In this document: positions 11,601 through 23,559 of the stretch, in pieces
Layout of the letters: every line of letters starts with the position of its first letter
How positions within the stretch are numbered: the stretch's first letter is position 1
NCBI GenBank assembly: GCA_905221605.1
Contig: CAJNDS010002512.1
Coordinates: 318,360 to 382,359, forward strand
Source of the DNA: Symbiodinium natans
Taxonomy: Eukaryota > Sar > Dinophyceae > Suessiales > Symbiodiniaceae
Reading direction: 5' to 3'
DNA length: 64,000 bases
Translations under genes and position numbers: made by a program
Notes under the pieces: generated by a model
What the model saw: only the letters and a program-made list of their open reading frames with translations
Database searches by the model: none
Told to the model about the DNA's origin: nothing

Positions 11601-13473
11601 GCGAAGATGCTGAAGACCTTGGGCGCACCTGCCGTCGTCTGTGTGGAGAAACCCTATCTAGAAGGCTTCACCGACGGCTTTGTAACTGGACTGACATTTT
11701 GACATCATTTGACCGACGATTTCAAGACGACGTACAGCAGCATGCTGCTGCATGCAGCCGAACTGCGCCAGAACAATTGCAGTTGCAAGCGCCTGTTTGC
11801 GAGCATGAAGCGTGTCAGCTGTCTAAAAACCATGGCGACATGGGACTTCAAGCCGCCCCTCTGACGGGAGTCGTATGAGTCACCCCAGGCAGGATCAGCT
11901 GCGGGAGACTTCATCCTGCTCGCTGACTCTCGACTTCAACTTTTCTTCTCTGTGGAAGCACGGTTGTTCCGGTTTAACAGCCGTTATGTGGCCCTGGACT
12001 TTAAGTCTGGCTCGCCGGGACTCGCTGTAGCAATGCGTACTTTGCGAACTGTTGCGATTAACACTTGCTTGAATCTGTAGGTTCAAAGTTTGGCGGGTAT
12101 GTTTGCCAAGCAAGAAGTCGCTGACCATCCATCTTGAGCCAGTGCCTGGCCACGAACTGGCCAGCATTCGCTACAAAAGCCCCAAAGGGAATTCATAGCC
12201 TCGCCGTAGTACCCATCCTTGCTCCCCGACCCGTCAAAAAACAGAGGTCAATGGAGGAGATGCGCCACTGTCGGCAGAGACCCAGCGCCGCATCGCATCG
12301 CTTCCGGGATTGAAGGTGTGCTGTGCTGGGGTTTTGGCTTACAGGGGATCTGAGGCATGGACTGTGATTGGTGATGCTCAACCACATTTTAAACCTGTTT
12401 GCGCAAGACCTTGTGCACTCCTCGCAATCTGGCCTTTGGCTCCTGGAAGGCTTGCTTTGCCATGAACCTCCACACGCCGTCAGATGAGCCTTCAACGCAA
12501 CTTGCGCGTTCAGCAATGATGCCATATATGCCACCTTATCAGGTTTCCTGTCGCAAGCCATCCGTTGCAACGTGCCGAGGAGCGCTTCTTTCCACTGCCG
12601 GTGGGCCTCCCTCACCACTGTGATGGCCTTCACCGTGGCAATCTCCGTGGATCAGGCGACGCCGAGTTGCTGAATCTGGCCCGCAGTGATTAAATGTAAT
12701 GTCCATTTCGCAAACCTCCGCCAGTAAGTTCAACTTCTTCGGGGGCCACGAACATGTCGTGGGTACCGCGCTACTCTCAAATCGAGCTTTTCTTGCCGAG
12801 ACCGGAGGATTGAGCGAATTTGGAGCTGCTCTTCCCCGTGGCAAGAGCGCGACACAAGGTGCAACTCGTAGTTTCTACCATGCATCTGAAAGGTAGGATT
12901 AATGCGCGTCCTCCCTTCACAGATGTCGGGGATGAGTTTTTTTTTTGGTGTGTGTGTGTGTGTCTGCAAAGCCCTGTTACTGTTGGACCAAGGGGCCGAA
13001 CAGACCGCATCAGATGTCTTTTGAATACTTCAAGCTATGTGCAGGGGGCACTGCTAGGGGGCGGGCACCGAAGAGAGAGGGAGAGACAGAGATAGATTTC
13101 TGGTCTGGCCCGGGTTTCTTTCTGGGACGTCCGGTTGCGGAGATTTTTTCGACAATTGCTGGTCCTAGTTTTGATAGTCCCTGCAGTGTTCGCCCACCTA
13201 TGGATGAACACACATGTGCACTCGGCTCCCAGTGCTTTGTGTAAGTATGTTTGGTAACGTTATTTTATGGAACTCCAATCTCTGAGTTAGTGACGGCTGG
13301 AGGATTCGCTGCAGCTGCCACATCCTGCAAATCCCTGCAACTGTCACCTCGACCCAGCATTGTCTTTCGTTGCCTAAATGTAAACTGTGGGAGGCTGCTG
13401 GTGACACCCATGCAGGTACCTAAGTCGCAGGTATGGCAGCAAATGGTAGTATGGTTCAGTCGCGTGCTGCATC
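8611..13473. other. 4.9 kb without a supported gene
   Basis: Unique, mixed-composition sequence, a C run near 9457-9470 and a TG microsatellite near 12950. The open frames here are short and lack convincing splice signals. The only stretch that reads like protein is on the minus strand (12193-12640, see findings), against the strand bias of the window. Confidence 0.4.
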
Positions 13474-14718
13474 ATGCTGGACGTTGAGCTTCCCGCAGCA
13501 GTGAAGTCAGTGACTGTAGCTTCTGAGGCGAGTCGCCTGCGGACGAGATACGTCGAAAACAGGCAGCACGGAGTCGGGCAGTATTTTTTTGCGGCCATCA
13601 AGATCAGTGCAAAACTGCATGGCCGCCAACGGGGTGGGTGCTCCATGTGTTATTGATATAAGGCTTTGGATGGTTTTGGTGCGCTAAGGAATTGCTGACC
13701 CAGCCTGTGGCTTCGCTGCACTGTGTGGTGCGCAAGTTGACACATGTATCGGGACCCGAGCCCAGGAGCAATAATTTAGTGCTGCTGAAACAATCCTACC
13801 CCAAAGATCTGTCAGTCTGTTTAGACGCAGAAACATTTCTTCTGATGCCAGGAGTTCTCACACCTCGTGAATGTCGTGACGGGCCGGTATCTTGGGCAAT
13901 ACTTCATTGTGAGAAGTAAGATGACAAGTTACGTGCAGGTGACGTTTGTCTCATCTGAAGCGCATCCGTATTGTCCAGAGGTTGGACTTCGCTGACTTTC
14001 TTTCCCTTCTGAGCCGCCATCGTGCCGTTCTCTCCCCTCCTGGGAGAGGCTGCCGCACGCTGTCGTTGCCACGTTTATTTATCATGAGCCACTGTTGCGC
14101 AAGGCTTCACATAATTCACATGCCACTGAAAGTTTTCCAAGCTGCACGTGGCTGCGGTCACGTTTGGTCTCTGCCCTGTTGTGGAGCTTGTCGGTTGTTT
14201 GTGGTTTGTGTGTGCTCTCGCTGCTGCTGCTGCTGCCGCCGCCGCTGGTAGGTCTTGTCCACCACCCACCACCCAGAACCAGCAGCAGCAGCACTACGTC
14301 CATCCCCGTAGCGTAGAGTGTTAGTCTAGACTGGAGAGCCTAGAGCGGCGCATGGTCATACTGCTCGCAGTCGCGTGTTGTCTGTGCGTGTGAGGTTTGG
14401 ACCACGCTTGAAAAGGAATACAAACATGCCGGCATATCTCATTGTCATAACACAATCCTTTTTGGTTTGCTGTGGAACTGCTGGAATTTGGCCATTTGGC
14501 AGGACATGATTGCTACCGCACGTGGCAAGCCTTGGCAGCAACCAGGCTTCACGTGGCATAGGTCTTGTTTGGAATCTGAGAGGAGATCCCGACTCGCAGC
14601 GTGCTGGATGAGAAACATATATCCTCAGGTCGGAACTGCGCCGCTGGTCGTGCAGGATCCGCTATTTGACGAGCGCTTGTACCAGAACCTAGGCATCTTG
14701 AACGAGCGGCGCACATGA
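13474..14718 (+). CDS. multi-exon gene, weakly glycosyltransferase-like
   Basis: Exon-like segments on one strand: about 13501-13605 (SEASRLRTRYVENRQHGVGQ), 13692-13886 ending at a GTATCT donor (KQSYPKDLSVCLDAETFLLM), 13979-14048 (RLDFADFLSLLSRHRAVLSP followed by PGR), and a terminal exon 14503-14718 after TTTGGCAG, ending with QDPLFDERLYQNLGILNERR, Thr and TGA. The donor of the second exon and the acceptor of the third are both phase 0. The 13979 exon motif (SRHRAVLSPPGRG) resembles the RHKFVLSPPGxG loop of exostosin-like and related glycosyltransferases, where it precedes a conserved R-WEAL segment. That segment is not visible here, so the assignment is only a suggestion. At least one exon between 14048 and 14503 is missing from this model. 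Confidence 0.42.
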
Positions 14719-17700
14719 TTGCAAAAGAAACACAGCGGTGTTGACAACGTAGACTCTATATCCCCCTTGGGGTTTTTGTAATGTTTGTTCATATGAAACC
14801 CAAGAGGATTTTAAACATATTCTGCTTATGAAGGTTCTAAGGGGAGTATAGGACTATGTTGTGCTTGAGATGCGGTGCCGCCCAGGATTGCTGAGTTGAA
14901 GCCACTCGGCCAGCAACGCAAGGGATGCAAAGAAGCACGAAGTGAGCGGAGCGGGGAGGAGCTGCTCGGTCACAAAACTGCCGCCTAGGTTGAACCAGCT
15001 GAGAGCATCTGTATAGTTTCGCTGCCTAACAAACGTCCATCTGTATCTCACGAATTATGTTTGTATGGATGTCCTTGTGACACGTCGCCGGGTTCTTTGT
15101 CAGTGACACGGTTTGGCACAAACGTATAAACCTGCCCTGTGTGCGTAGTGATGTGGCTGAGGGTGATTCCGCCGCCCGAGCGGTTGACTCCGAATGTTCT
15201 GAAGGCAGGCCGCAGTCAGATCCCCTTCATAAATGATGCCGCTGCTTCCTTTATCCACACTTGAAAATAGGATCTTCTCCAAGAGCTTGTGGATCCTGGT
15301 CATTGGCGTCGCTGCGTGGAGATGACGTGACCTGTCCCCATCAATCACGCTGCACTTGCTGCTGCGAGTGAACACAGCACCTAGGGCCCTAGGGTCCGTC
15401 CGGCATGGGGCACATCCTCCCATGGGAGCCCATGCCAGGGCGCACAGCTTGCATGGGGTTTGGATTCTGCCCCAGCCCCGAAACCCTACAAAAGAGAAGG
15501 GGCAGCGTGGGCCCGTCAGGGCGCAAGCAAGCGAGTCAGTGAGTGCAAACTTCCCTTGAACTTGGAGGGTGACAGGCAGGAATTAGCTAACTAGCCAGTC
15601 GTTTCAGCCCAGGATTTGAGATAATTTGAGGGACCAAAGCTTCAGAAATAACTTCACGTTTTCGTTTGTCCGACAGCAGGGCCTCCCGCACTCATCGGAG
15701 ACTGCTACATAAGACCGGATCGATGAATGCAGCAACAAAGGGTGGCAAAAACTGCACACGTGGCAGTGCAGAAGGTGCGGAGGTACAGAACCACTCGAAC
15801 ATGGTGACGCAGTACCAAACACCAAAACGGGCTGCTGTCAGCAAAGGGGGGGATGAATGGGAAGGCTTGTTTATTTTAGTATGGTGACGGAAAGATAGCC
15901 GGCGGCGGAGGAGGAGCAATCAAGCGCCAACAGCCAAGCACAGAGGAGGGGCCGTGCAAGGCCGCACGTGATGTACATGGCCGCGGAATTTTGTCCTTGC
16001 TTTTCTCGTTAAAACAGGGGATCTGTGGACCGATACATGCCGGTGTCTGCTTGAGGCTCTGCTGCATACAGGAAGGCAACGAGAAGAAAGAACAGCGCGA
16101 TAGAAATACCAATAGGCAAACAGCAACTCACCGTTTGGAATCGCGTGCCCACTCTGTATTCGAGCTAAGGGCTCGTAAGACTGAAAGCTTCAGCCGACTG
16201 GCTCACTCTCTTAGAATATCTCAGGGGGCGAAGCTTTCAGCTACAATTTTCGTGTTCCTGAAGCGTGTCAAGCATCAGAATGGTTTTCCGCTGTCCTTGT
16301 TCTCCTCTTTCGCAGCCCGGGGGGTTTGATGGGCGGATAATGTCGGATTCCGGAGGGAGCGGAACACTCTCTGCACACACAAATTTCGCACTATCCTGAG
16401 GTAAATTTGTTCTTCTGGACCGGCCAAATTTAGCACTACTCTGGGGTAGTTTACTTATCGGAGGATAACGTGACTCGCGCGCGCGGCAGGAGAAGCGCTC
16501 AGACTCATCCCAAAAACGTAGGAGAGCAAGGTCCAGGGTCCACATCCGAAAGAAGAGAGAGAAGGCCCCTGCTTCCCTGTAAGGTACTGGCTGAACACCT
16601 GGCAGTCGCAGCTCCAAGAGAAAGAAAAGAAGCTGATTGCCGAGCAATGCTTGATTCGGATTGCCTTTTGTGGATGAATCCCAGCCTCCCTTGTTGACCC
16701 CCCTTGGTCGGGTCTTTGTTACCATGCCACGCTTGACTTGGGGCGAAGCATGCGTAGCCCAAAATCCGAACCCCTTGAAACCGTCACAAAGGACTGCGGG
16801 TTGCTACTGCTGACTGGGCAGCGCCTCGACGATCCTTGGCGGATGCTTGATACGTCCTGGGGTTGTGAAAGAGTGCTGCTATGAAGGCATGGAAGCTACT
16901 AGCAGCTTGAGCCAACACCAGCACTGGCAGATGTTGGGTGAATCTTGACTTCGAAGCTGCCAGGCGCACCTTCGCCTGGTGGAGGGAATCGGCATGAGCC
17001 TGAGAAAATGGAAGGGCGAGAGTGTCGCAAGTGATTAATACGGTTTTTGGGAACCGGCATCGGCTTTCGAGGATTTTCGAGGGACGCTGGCATTCGAGAA
17101 ACTGAACCGAGGCGAAACCCCGCAGCACGACTAATAACCAGTGAAGACCCGCAGACCACATCCACGCCCGAGACCTGTCGACACCATCAGATCACACCAA
17201 GAGCCCTGCGCCTTGGCGCACTGCGAGCATCCCGAAGCACGCAAGATTGGCAAGAACCATCTGCCTTACTGATGTCCAGTCGATGGGGGCTCTGAGCAAG
17301 AACTCTCTTGTACTGAGCTGGTTGGATTCCAAAGTGTCCTTAGCTCACATGGATTGAGAAAGGCGTGGTCGCGGAGACGCTGAATCTTGTGCAGATTCTA
17401 TCCGGCACTGAGCTCAGAGCGTTTTAGAGTCAGTGCCAGCCATGTGTCCATGTGTCCAACCATTAGATGCACCGTTGATGTACCTGGCTCATCTGACAGC
17501 CATGTCGACGAAATGCAGGCGGGCGATACGAACCCAACGATAAGGCCAGGGTGCACAGTGCTCAGCTGCTAAGCCAAAAACAATGTCATAAGAGCTCGTT
17601 TGTCTTTGCACGGGGCCTTGCTGAAACACGGAAGCAAGCCAAAGAGGCACTGAAGGGGGAAGGGCGTGGGGAAACGACCCAACTTTCTGACTTAGAGCTT

Positions 17701-17867
17701 GACATCTCCATCAGGACAGAGGGCGGGGGTATGGGTTGTTAGATACCAAGACCACGAGCCTTTCACCTTGCTGGTGTCTCTCTCTCTCTCTCTCTCGCTC
17801 GCGCTCGGTCTATATCTCGCCTCTCGCTGTGCCAGGCCGAAGGTTACGACCATGAGGAGACCATCGC
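14719..17867. other. 3.1 kb without a supported gene
   Basis: Intergenic or intronic sequence. Around 14755-14870 there are runs such as CCCCCTTGGGG and AAGGGGAGTATAGG resembling the dispersed element described at 54308. A CT/GC repeat lies at about 17778-17808. No coding exon is convincing. Confidence 0.35.
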
Positions 17868-18351
17868 ATGAATCTCAGCTTGTCCATACAATGCAGCTAT
17901 GTCGTGCCGGCCGTGCCGGCCGTGCCTTCAGAAATCAGTCACACTGAAAACGAACCCAACATTAATGGGGCAAGACCTATTGGAAAACCCAACCTGCTGC
18001 AGTATGCGAAAACAAGTGTCGCAAAGCTCAGCTTCAAAACCACTTGTGTGGGTCGTTCTCACGACTCTTCCAAGCTAGGCTACCCGCAGCCATCGGGTGC
18101 TGAACATGTAGAGCATGTCCGCGAACAACTCGAAGGCATTCACATGCTAGATGGCGTGCAACTCCTGTCTGAGAGTCAGAAGTGGACCACCACACCATAT
18201 TCTCACAGCTGAAAGTGTTGCGCTGACGAAATCTGAAGCTTTAGGCCGCCTTACACGAGCATCGGAAGTGCTTGGGCTTGGTGTCGGCCTCGGTCATGTG
18301 GCTGGAAGAACTTTCTCTCAACTCCTGCAAAAATGGCATGGGACATATTGA
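17868..18351 (+). CDS. 3' end of an unknown gene, two exon-like parts
   Basis: The open frame 17868 to about 18174 reads like protein (NINGARPIGKPNLLQYAKTS; EHVEHVREQLEGIHMLDGVQ). The terminal part 18209-18351, after an ATTCTCACAG acceptor, encodes SVALTKSEALGRLTRASEVL and GHVAGRTFSQLLQKWHGTY before TGA. Joining at 18174 (GTCAGA donor) keeps phase but implies an intron of only 34 nt, so an earlier GC donor at 18121 (88-nt intron) is an alternative. The family is not recognised. The stop lies 98 bp before the start codon of the LON-domain gene, a tight head-to-tail spacing. Confidence 0.42.
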
Positions 18352-18449
18352 CCACTTACGACTTAGGGTTTCAGGGATGGAGTAGTGTGCGCCCAGCCCC
18401 CTGGCTCAAGTATTGCAAAGAATGCCGCATTCCGCACGATGCCGGAGGC

Positions 18450-19859
18450 ATGCGATTAGCTTCAGGCGTCCTCTGTTGCAGAGCCTCACCGCCGCCTTGC
18501 AGCTTGGCTGCAATGGCGCATGGTACATCACGCGCCTGGCCATTTCACAGGTTTTTTTCTGAATTTGGAGAGAAGCAAGGGGTTCGTGAAATAGAGCCCA
18601 AACCAGATTGTAAAGATTGGTGAATCCTGCAGGTTGTGGCTTCTCTGTGCGCTTGGTCGGAGCAGAGTGTTCTGCAACACAGCCGTTCATCAACGTGTCT
18701 CGGCCATGTTCGGCCGTTCTGTTGTACAATATATATATATATATATATGGGTTATATAGTAATAGAGACCCTGTATACTTAAGCAGCCCCTAAATAACCC
18801 CCAAATAAACCTGTAAGGTGCCTTAGAAGGGTCCCTGCAGGTTCCAGGCGGCTCCCAAGGAGGCAGGGTGACTGGATCGAGGTGGCGGAGGCGGCAGCCT
18901 TGGAGGCTTCCGGCAATGCCACCGTGCTGCCTGTCTTTCCGCTGTCCTCCATCTATTGGCCGGGCACTGAAGCACGCCTGAACATCATTGATCCAGCATA
19001 CATCAAGATGTATGATGACATCCTGCTCTCTGGTTCGCGCCGCTTCGTGGTGCCGTACACTCGGTCCCTGCCTGGCGGGCGCGTGAGATACGCAGAGATG
19101 GCGCCCGACGACAGGCGTTTGTTCTGCATCGGGTCACTGCTGTACCTGACTGATCTGCAGGAGGTGAGTAGCCAAACTGGCGACAGAGTGAAGTACGTCG
19201 TTAGCCATGAGGTCCAAGGCCGCGTGAGGCTGCTGCGCTTGCTCAACCCCGCGGCTTTGTTCGAGACCGACAGCGAAGGAAACAAGATCAACTACTTGAA
19301 GGCCGAAGTAGAGCTGCTCCCAGAGGAGCCCGAGGAACCCCCGGAAGCCCCGAAACCACCGAAAGCCGAGGAGCCCCAGGAAAAACTCCAGGAGCCAGGG
19401 CCGACTTGGCGCGAGAATCTGTTGGACTCCTGGCGACAGCTCCACCTCTTGTCCAAGCACTTCGAAGAGCCCCGGGTGGGCGAAGACTTCTTCTTGAAGA
19501 TCGGGCCCAACGTGTCCACTTGGGTTCTGTCTGCTGCCTGGCAGGAGCTGCAGGTGGCCACCCAAGTGGACCGCGGCCAGAAGAGGGCCCTGCAAGATGT
19601 GGAGCAGTTTCTCAAGAACATGAAGGAGCAAAACTCCGAAATGTCTGGCCAGGAAGCGCTTCAGAAAGTGCCGCGCGGCCTCCTTCGAGCTCTTTCCGGC
19701 AACGTTGACCTTTCGCCCGACTTCTGGGAGCCCCTTCTGCAAATACTGGCGACTAACAGTCCAGAGGAGAGAGCGCAGCGGTTGCTTGAGCTGGTCCAGG
19801 ACGAGCTCAAGCTTTCCAACACGCGTTTGTCCTTGAAGCAGGCTCTATCTGAAGATTGA
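18450..19859 (+). CDS. LON substrate-binding-domain protein, two exons
   Basis: Exon 1 (18450-18550) starts at an ATG and ends at a GT donor. Exon 2 (18848-19859) begins after TTCCAG in matching phase, giving about 370 residues. The frame upstream of exon 2 is open but has no ATG, which is why an upstream exon was sought. Residues 1-35 are Arg/Ala/Ser/Cys-rich and nearly acid-free, like an organelle presequence. Residues about 60-195 match the N-terminal substrate-binding domain of Lon proteases (LPVFPLSSIYWPGTEARLNI; RRFVVPY; a later GRVRLLRLLNP strand). A Pro/Glu-rich linker follows (about 193-220), then a helical C-terminal half with no AAA+ or Ser-Lys protease domain. It is therefore a stand-alone LON-domain protein, as found in plastids and mitochondria of algae, not a full protease. 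The 297-nt intron contains a TA microsatellite. Confidence 0.82.
18728..18748. repeat. TA microsatellite
   Basis: Ten TA units inside the intron of the LON-domain gene. Confidence 0.9.
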
Positions 19860-21817
19860 GAGGCGAGCATAGAACGCTTAGCACTTCAGGGCTCCCAGCC
19901 TGCTTTCCTTTGTTAAAGCCGGGACGTTCTCCGTCCGCTTGCAGCTCAAAGCAGCCGTGAGCAAAGCCAGTAGCTGAATCCCTGTGTGAACTCCACGAAG
20001 GCCTCAGCTTAGTAGGCCTTCTCTGTGCTCTGCACCAGATCCTTCACGCCGCAAGCCGGATGCGTGATGTCAGAGTATGGCCGCAGCCCAGGGAGATGAA
20101 GGGACGACCCAGATGACAACAGTTCAAAGAGCCCCTGATAAGCCCGCATGCACAGATAATTAAACAAATAAAAATAAACGCATACTAAATAAATAAATAA
20201 ATATATATATATATGTATACATATATATATATATATGTATAACATACATATACATACATCTATATTTGTTTATTTGGTTATTTCGGTTTCCTATCACATA
20301 GAGAGGTATGTACATACGTCTAGAACACTTATCTTCGGTTCCAAAATATGGGTACTAACTACTTCAAAGCATGCGAACCTTGGTTTTGTGTTGCTGGATG
20401 GGACATCATGCTGCAAAATCGACAGCACAAAGCCCCCATTGTACGTAATGCTCGTTGGTAGCGGCACAATTTTGCAAGTTAAGCCAGCGAGAGGTGTCAA
20501 TTCTCACTGAGGAAGACCCAGACGAGGAGCCCAGCAAGTGTCAGCGCCTCAGCCATGGGCATGAAACTGTGTCCCTCTGCTAAAACCAGCCTGGGCATGA
20601 CATAGTTTACACTTGTCATCCTTGGCATTCTGTGTGTTTGTTGTGGTGTTGGTTTCAAGTGCCATTCAGTTGACTAATCTTGATTGCTGCTGAAGGGGGG
20701 AAATCAAGCTTCTATCCTTCTCGTGATGAAGTTTGATACCGGCAGTTTGCGTACACAGGACACCCTGAACGTTTAATACACTTGCTCTCGACCTGCCCTG
20801 CTTGCCACACTTCCCCCCCTCACCACCCCAATCCTGACCACTCTCCCGATTTTGCTGGCCCCTGTGCTCTGACAATGTCGAGGGAAGGCTCTCAGGCGAA
20901 CGTCTTGTAAGTAAGCTGAGGTCGCTGGTGTGGGATATTGGGGTTTGCGCTGCGCCTTTCTGCATACCAAATGTGGGGTAAGGTGTTTCCTTTACGGTTG
21001 CATCCGGGTCCTTTACCTTCTGGGGTGCGCCGCTGAGGCAGGGTGAAGACTCTCCTCTCGGTTTGATGCATGAGCTCGCCATGAGCTATGGAGGCGAAGA
21101 CTCAAAACTTTGAGAACAATTCAACCGAGGCTCTTGGTGAGGCCAGGAGGAGCAGGGAACGGTCAAGAAGAACATTTGACCTAGGTTACCTAGGCTCTTA
21201 GGAGTTTTTTGTTGGCATCCTCGGGGCCAAAGTTGTGTACAGTAATTCGTTGAGAACGGTCTTGCACGGAAGATTCAGAAGAGCACCGCCAACGAACATG
21301 CTGCTCGCATCAGGCAACGTCGTTGCTGGTCAGGTTCCCAAGAACTTTGGCATATGCTGGCCTTCCTGACCAGCATGGACAGAATAGTTCTCGATTGGTT
21401 CAGAATTGACATACCTGATGCAAGCCAGGCTGCTCCACCACTTTGATGCACCTCAGGACAGAATGTTGTACAAAACTACCAGGCGCTGTACGTGTCTGTG
21501 GCTTTGCTTCGGAGACATCCATTCTTGACTAATTAGGCGATAAATTTCAGCATTTGTCCTGGGTTGCTCAGCGCAATTCGTCGATGCATGTTGGAACATG
21601 TACCTCGATCCGCGGAAAAAGCTGGGAGCTGATGTCTGGCAATGGACCAGGACCAGTTCAAGTACAATCTGGATTGGAATGAGTTTGACACGAGGCACTT
21701 GCAAGCACAAGAGTAGCGACAATCGTGCTGTCCTGAGGGTGGAAAACACTTTTGGGGTTTCTCGGAGCTTCAAGAACTCAGCACCTAGATGTTTTGAACT
21801 TGGTGAGTGGGCTTCAG
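19860..21817. other. intergenic region with AT microsatellite
   Basis: Between the LON-domain gene and the first oxygenase gene. It holds AAAT and TA microsatellites at about 20165-20275. I see no coding exon. Confidence 0.45.
20165..20275. repeat. AAAT/TA microsatellite cluster
   Basis: AAATAAATAAAT followed by TATATA blocks interrupted by GTATACATA. Confidence 0.85.
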
Positions 21818-21831
21818 GCCATTGGCTCGAG
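21818..21831 (+). promoter_or_regulatory. candidate relict spliced leader, oxygenase copy 1
   Basis: GCCATTGGCTCGAG matches the 3' end of the dinoflagellate spliced leader (GCCATTTTGGCTCAAG) except for two missing T and one A-to-G change, 16 bases before the ATG at 21848. A matching sequence precedes copy 2. It suggests that the gene descends from a reverse-transcribed, trans-spliced mRNA. Confidence 0.45.
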
Positions 21832-21847
21832 GGCTCCTGTCAGCAGA

Positions 21848-22774
21848 ATGGAACCCACCCCGCGCGCACTCGGTTCACCAGTGCACGTGACCGGCGGGAG
21901 ATACGCCTTCCGGCCCCATCTTTGCGTTGCATCCGCCGACCCCAGCAGAAAGTCATTCCCTTTGCAGCATGGGAGAAGCTGCTTGGGATTCGCTGGGCTT
22001 GTGGCGGTGGCTTGCCGCCATGGCCGCAGAAGAGCGCGTTTGCAAGCAGTAAGCGAGGTGGAGTTGCCTTTAGATTCTCTGACCGAAGTGGCAGGTAGCT
22101 ATGCCAAAGACCTGCCGCCCGAGAGGCTGCAGGCCGCAAAACGAGTCTTCCCCGAGGTGGACCTCCAGGCAGAGGGGCTTCGTTTGATGAGCGAGGACCC
22201 CCCGGTCCTTCTGTTGGAAGGCATCCTGTCCGACAAGGAATGCACAGACTTCGTGGAATCCATGCGGGACAAGGATGGCAACTTCCCCGAACGACTTGGC
22301 CAGGCGAACATTGATGTGCCGGGGTGGCTCACACCTGTCAGGAAAGCATTTCGGGGTCTTCCCGTCCTGGACTGGCTTGGCAACCCAACAGTGCGTTGGA
22401 CATATAAGAGCCGATGCCTGCTGGACGTCTACTTGCAGAAGGTGCGCGACCGGTGTGGCCTGGACTTAAGCTATGGGCAGGCTAACATCAAGCACTACCG
22501 CACAGACCAGTGGTTGCCGGTGCACATCGATTACAATCGCGCTACCTTGATGACCTACCTCAATGATGTGACAGATGGCGGGCACACCCTGTTCCCAACC
22601 TTGGGCATAAAAGTCAAACCATCCAAGGGGAGTGCCCTGATTTGGCCAAATCAACCTCCTCTCAAGCATGCTGGAGACCGCGTGATGCATGGTGAGAAAT
22701 GGATCATTTTCTACAACTGGCCTGCTGCGGATAACTGGGAATATGATGACAATTTTGAGTTCAATGCCGATTGA
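21848..22774 (+). CDS. prolyl 4-hydroxylase-like 2-oxoglutarate/Fe(II) oxygenase, copy 1
   Basis: Intronless, 308 residues. The start is set at 21848 because homology to the second copy begins just before this ATG, although the frame is open further upstream. Residues 1-69 are rich in Arg/Ser/Ala/His with few acidic residues and a hydrophobic patch (SCLGFAGLVAVACRHGRR), consistent with an organelle transit peptide. The catalytic domain follows: LLLEGILSDKECTDFVESM (about 121-139), the iron ligands His226 and Asp228 in LPVHIDYN, the GGHTLFP strand, distal His274 (PLKHAGD), and Lys284 (GEKWIIFYNW) ten residues later. This is the same HxD...H...K spacing as in collagen-type P4H alpha subunits, where the Lys binds 2-oxoglutarate. 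It probably hydroxylates prolyl residues of a protein; the substrate is unknown. Confidence 0.88.
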   Translation: MEPTPRALGSPVHVTGGRYAFRPHLCVASADPSRKSFPLQHGRSCLGFAGLVAVACRHGRRRARLQAVSEVELPLDSLTEVAGSYAKDLPPERLQAAKRVFPEVDLQAEGLRLMSEDPPVLLLEGILSDKECTDFVESMRDKDGNFPERLGQANIDVPGWLTPVRKAFRGLPVLDWLGNPTVRWTYKSRCLLDVYLQKVRDRCGLDLSYGQANIKHYRTDQWLPVHIDYNRATLMTYLNDVTDGGHTLFPTLGIKVKPSKGSALIWPNQPPLKHAGDRVMHGEKWIIFYNWPAADNWEYDDNFEFNAD

Positions 22775-23529
22775 CTTGTGCAACTTATTGTGTCCACCTC
22801 GACAAAACAAAGCTGCGCCATGCCAGCACCCACTCATGATCCCAAGCTCGGTGCGGCAAGATTCCAGGCCTTGCAAGGTTGTGGCATATACTTGTAGAAT
22901 GGTTTTAATATGAGGCTTCTCTCAAAATTTTCGCGTATAAGCAGGCCTCGCGGGTGTAGTGCATGGCACCATGGGCTTCCGCTCTTATTTTGGGCCCCGT
23001 AAGCCCGAAGCTTTTCGCGTCTGATCAATGTCTGTGACATGATGTGGCTCGTTTAGCAGCTTGCTCTATATAGATTATCTAGGTAGTGGTTGTCAGTTCG
23101 GCTATTCAGAGTCTCTTCATCCTACGCTGCTGAAGTCTAACCGCTGCTTCGGAGTCGCAACGGGAAGGGGGTCGGGGGGGGAGTGCGGGGTGGTGACCCT
23201 CGGAAGAGTCTACTGATGATACTGATGATTGAGACGACACCAAACCTGCAATCCGCTTCCCGTCGACATTGCTGGTCTAGATGTCGAGTCGAAAACGTCC
23301 CACCATGCCCAACCATGTTCAACCGCGTTCAACCCCAGTTCTCACAGTTGGACCTTTGAGCATCAGCAACGGCAGCGAGCCGAAGTAGCGGCTATACTAG
23401 TCAACAAGAGCTTCTGCACAGTGCCCATGGTGGCCACCACATGCCGTCTTCATCGTTTCTCGGCTTTTCAGACGGATTCCATTCTGTTTTGTGTGACTGG
23501 ACATGTGAATCTGAAAAGTTGGCTGTGAG

Positions 23530-23543
23530 GCCTTTGGCTCGAG
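23530..23543 (+). promoter_or_regulatory. candidate relict spliced leader, oxygenase copy 2
   Basis: GCCTTTGGCTCGAG, again 16 bases before the ATG. It carries the same CTCGAG change as copy 1 but differs in the T-run. Homology between the two genes starts here. Confidence 0.45.
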
Positions 23544-23559
23544 GGCTCCGGTCAGCAGA

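Noticed and set aside
21752-21847. Upstream extension of the first oxygenase frame by 32 codons
   Set aside because: The extension is not shared by the second copy, where homology starts at the relict leader and the common ATG.
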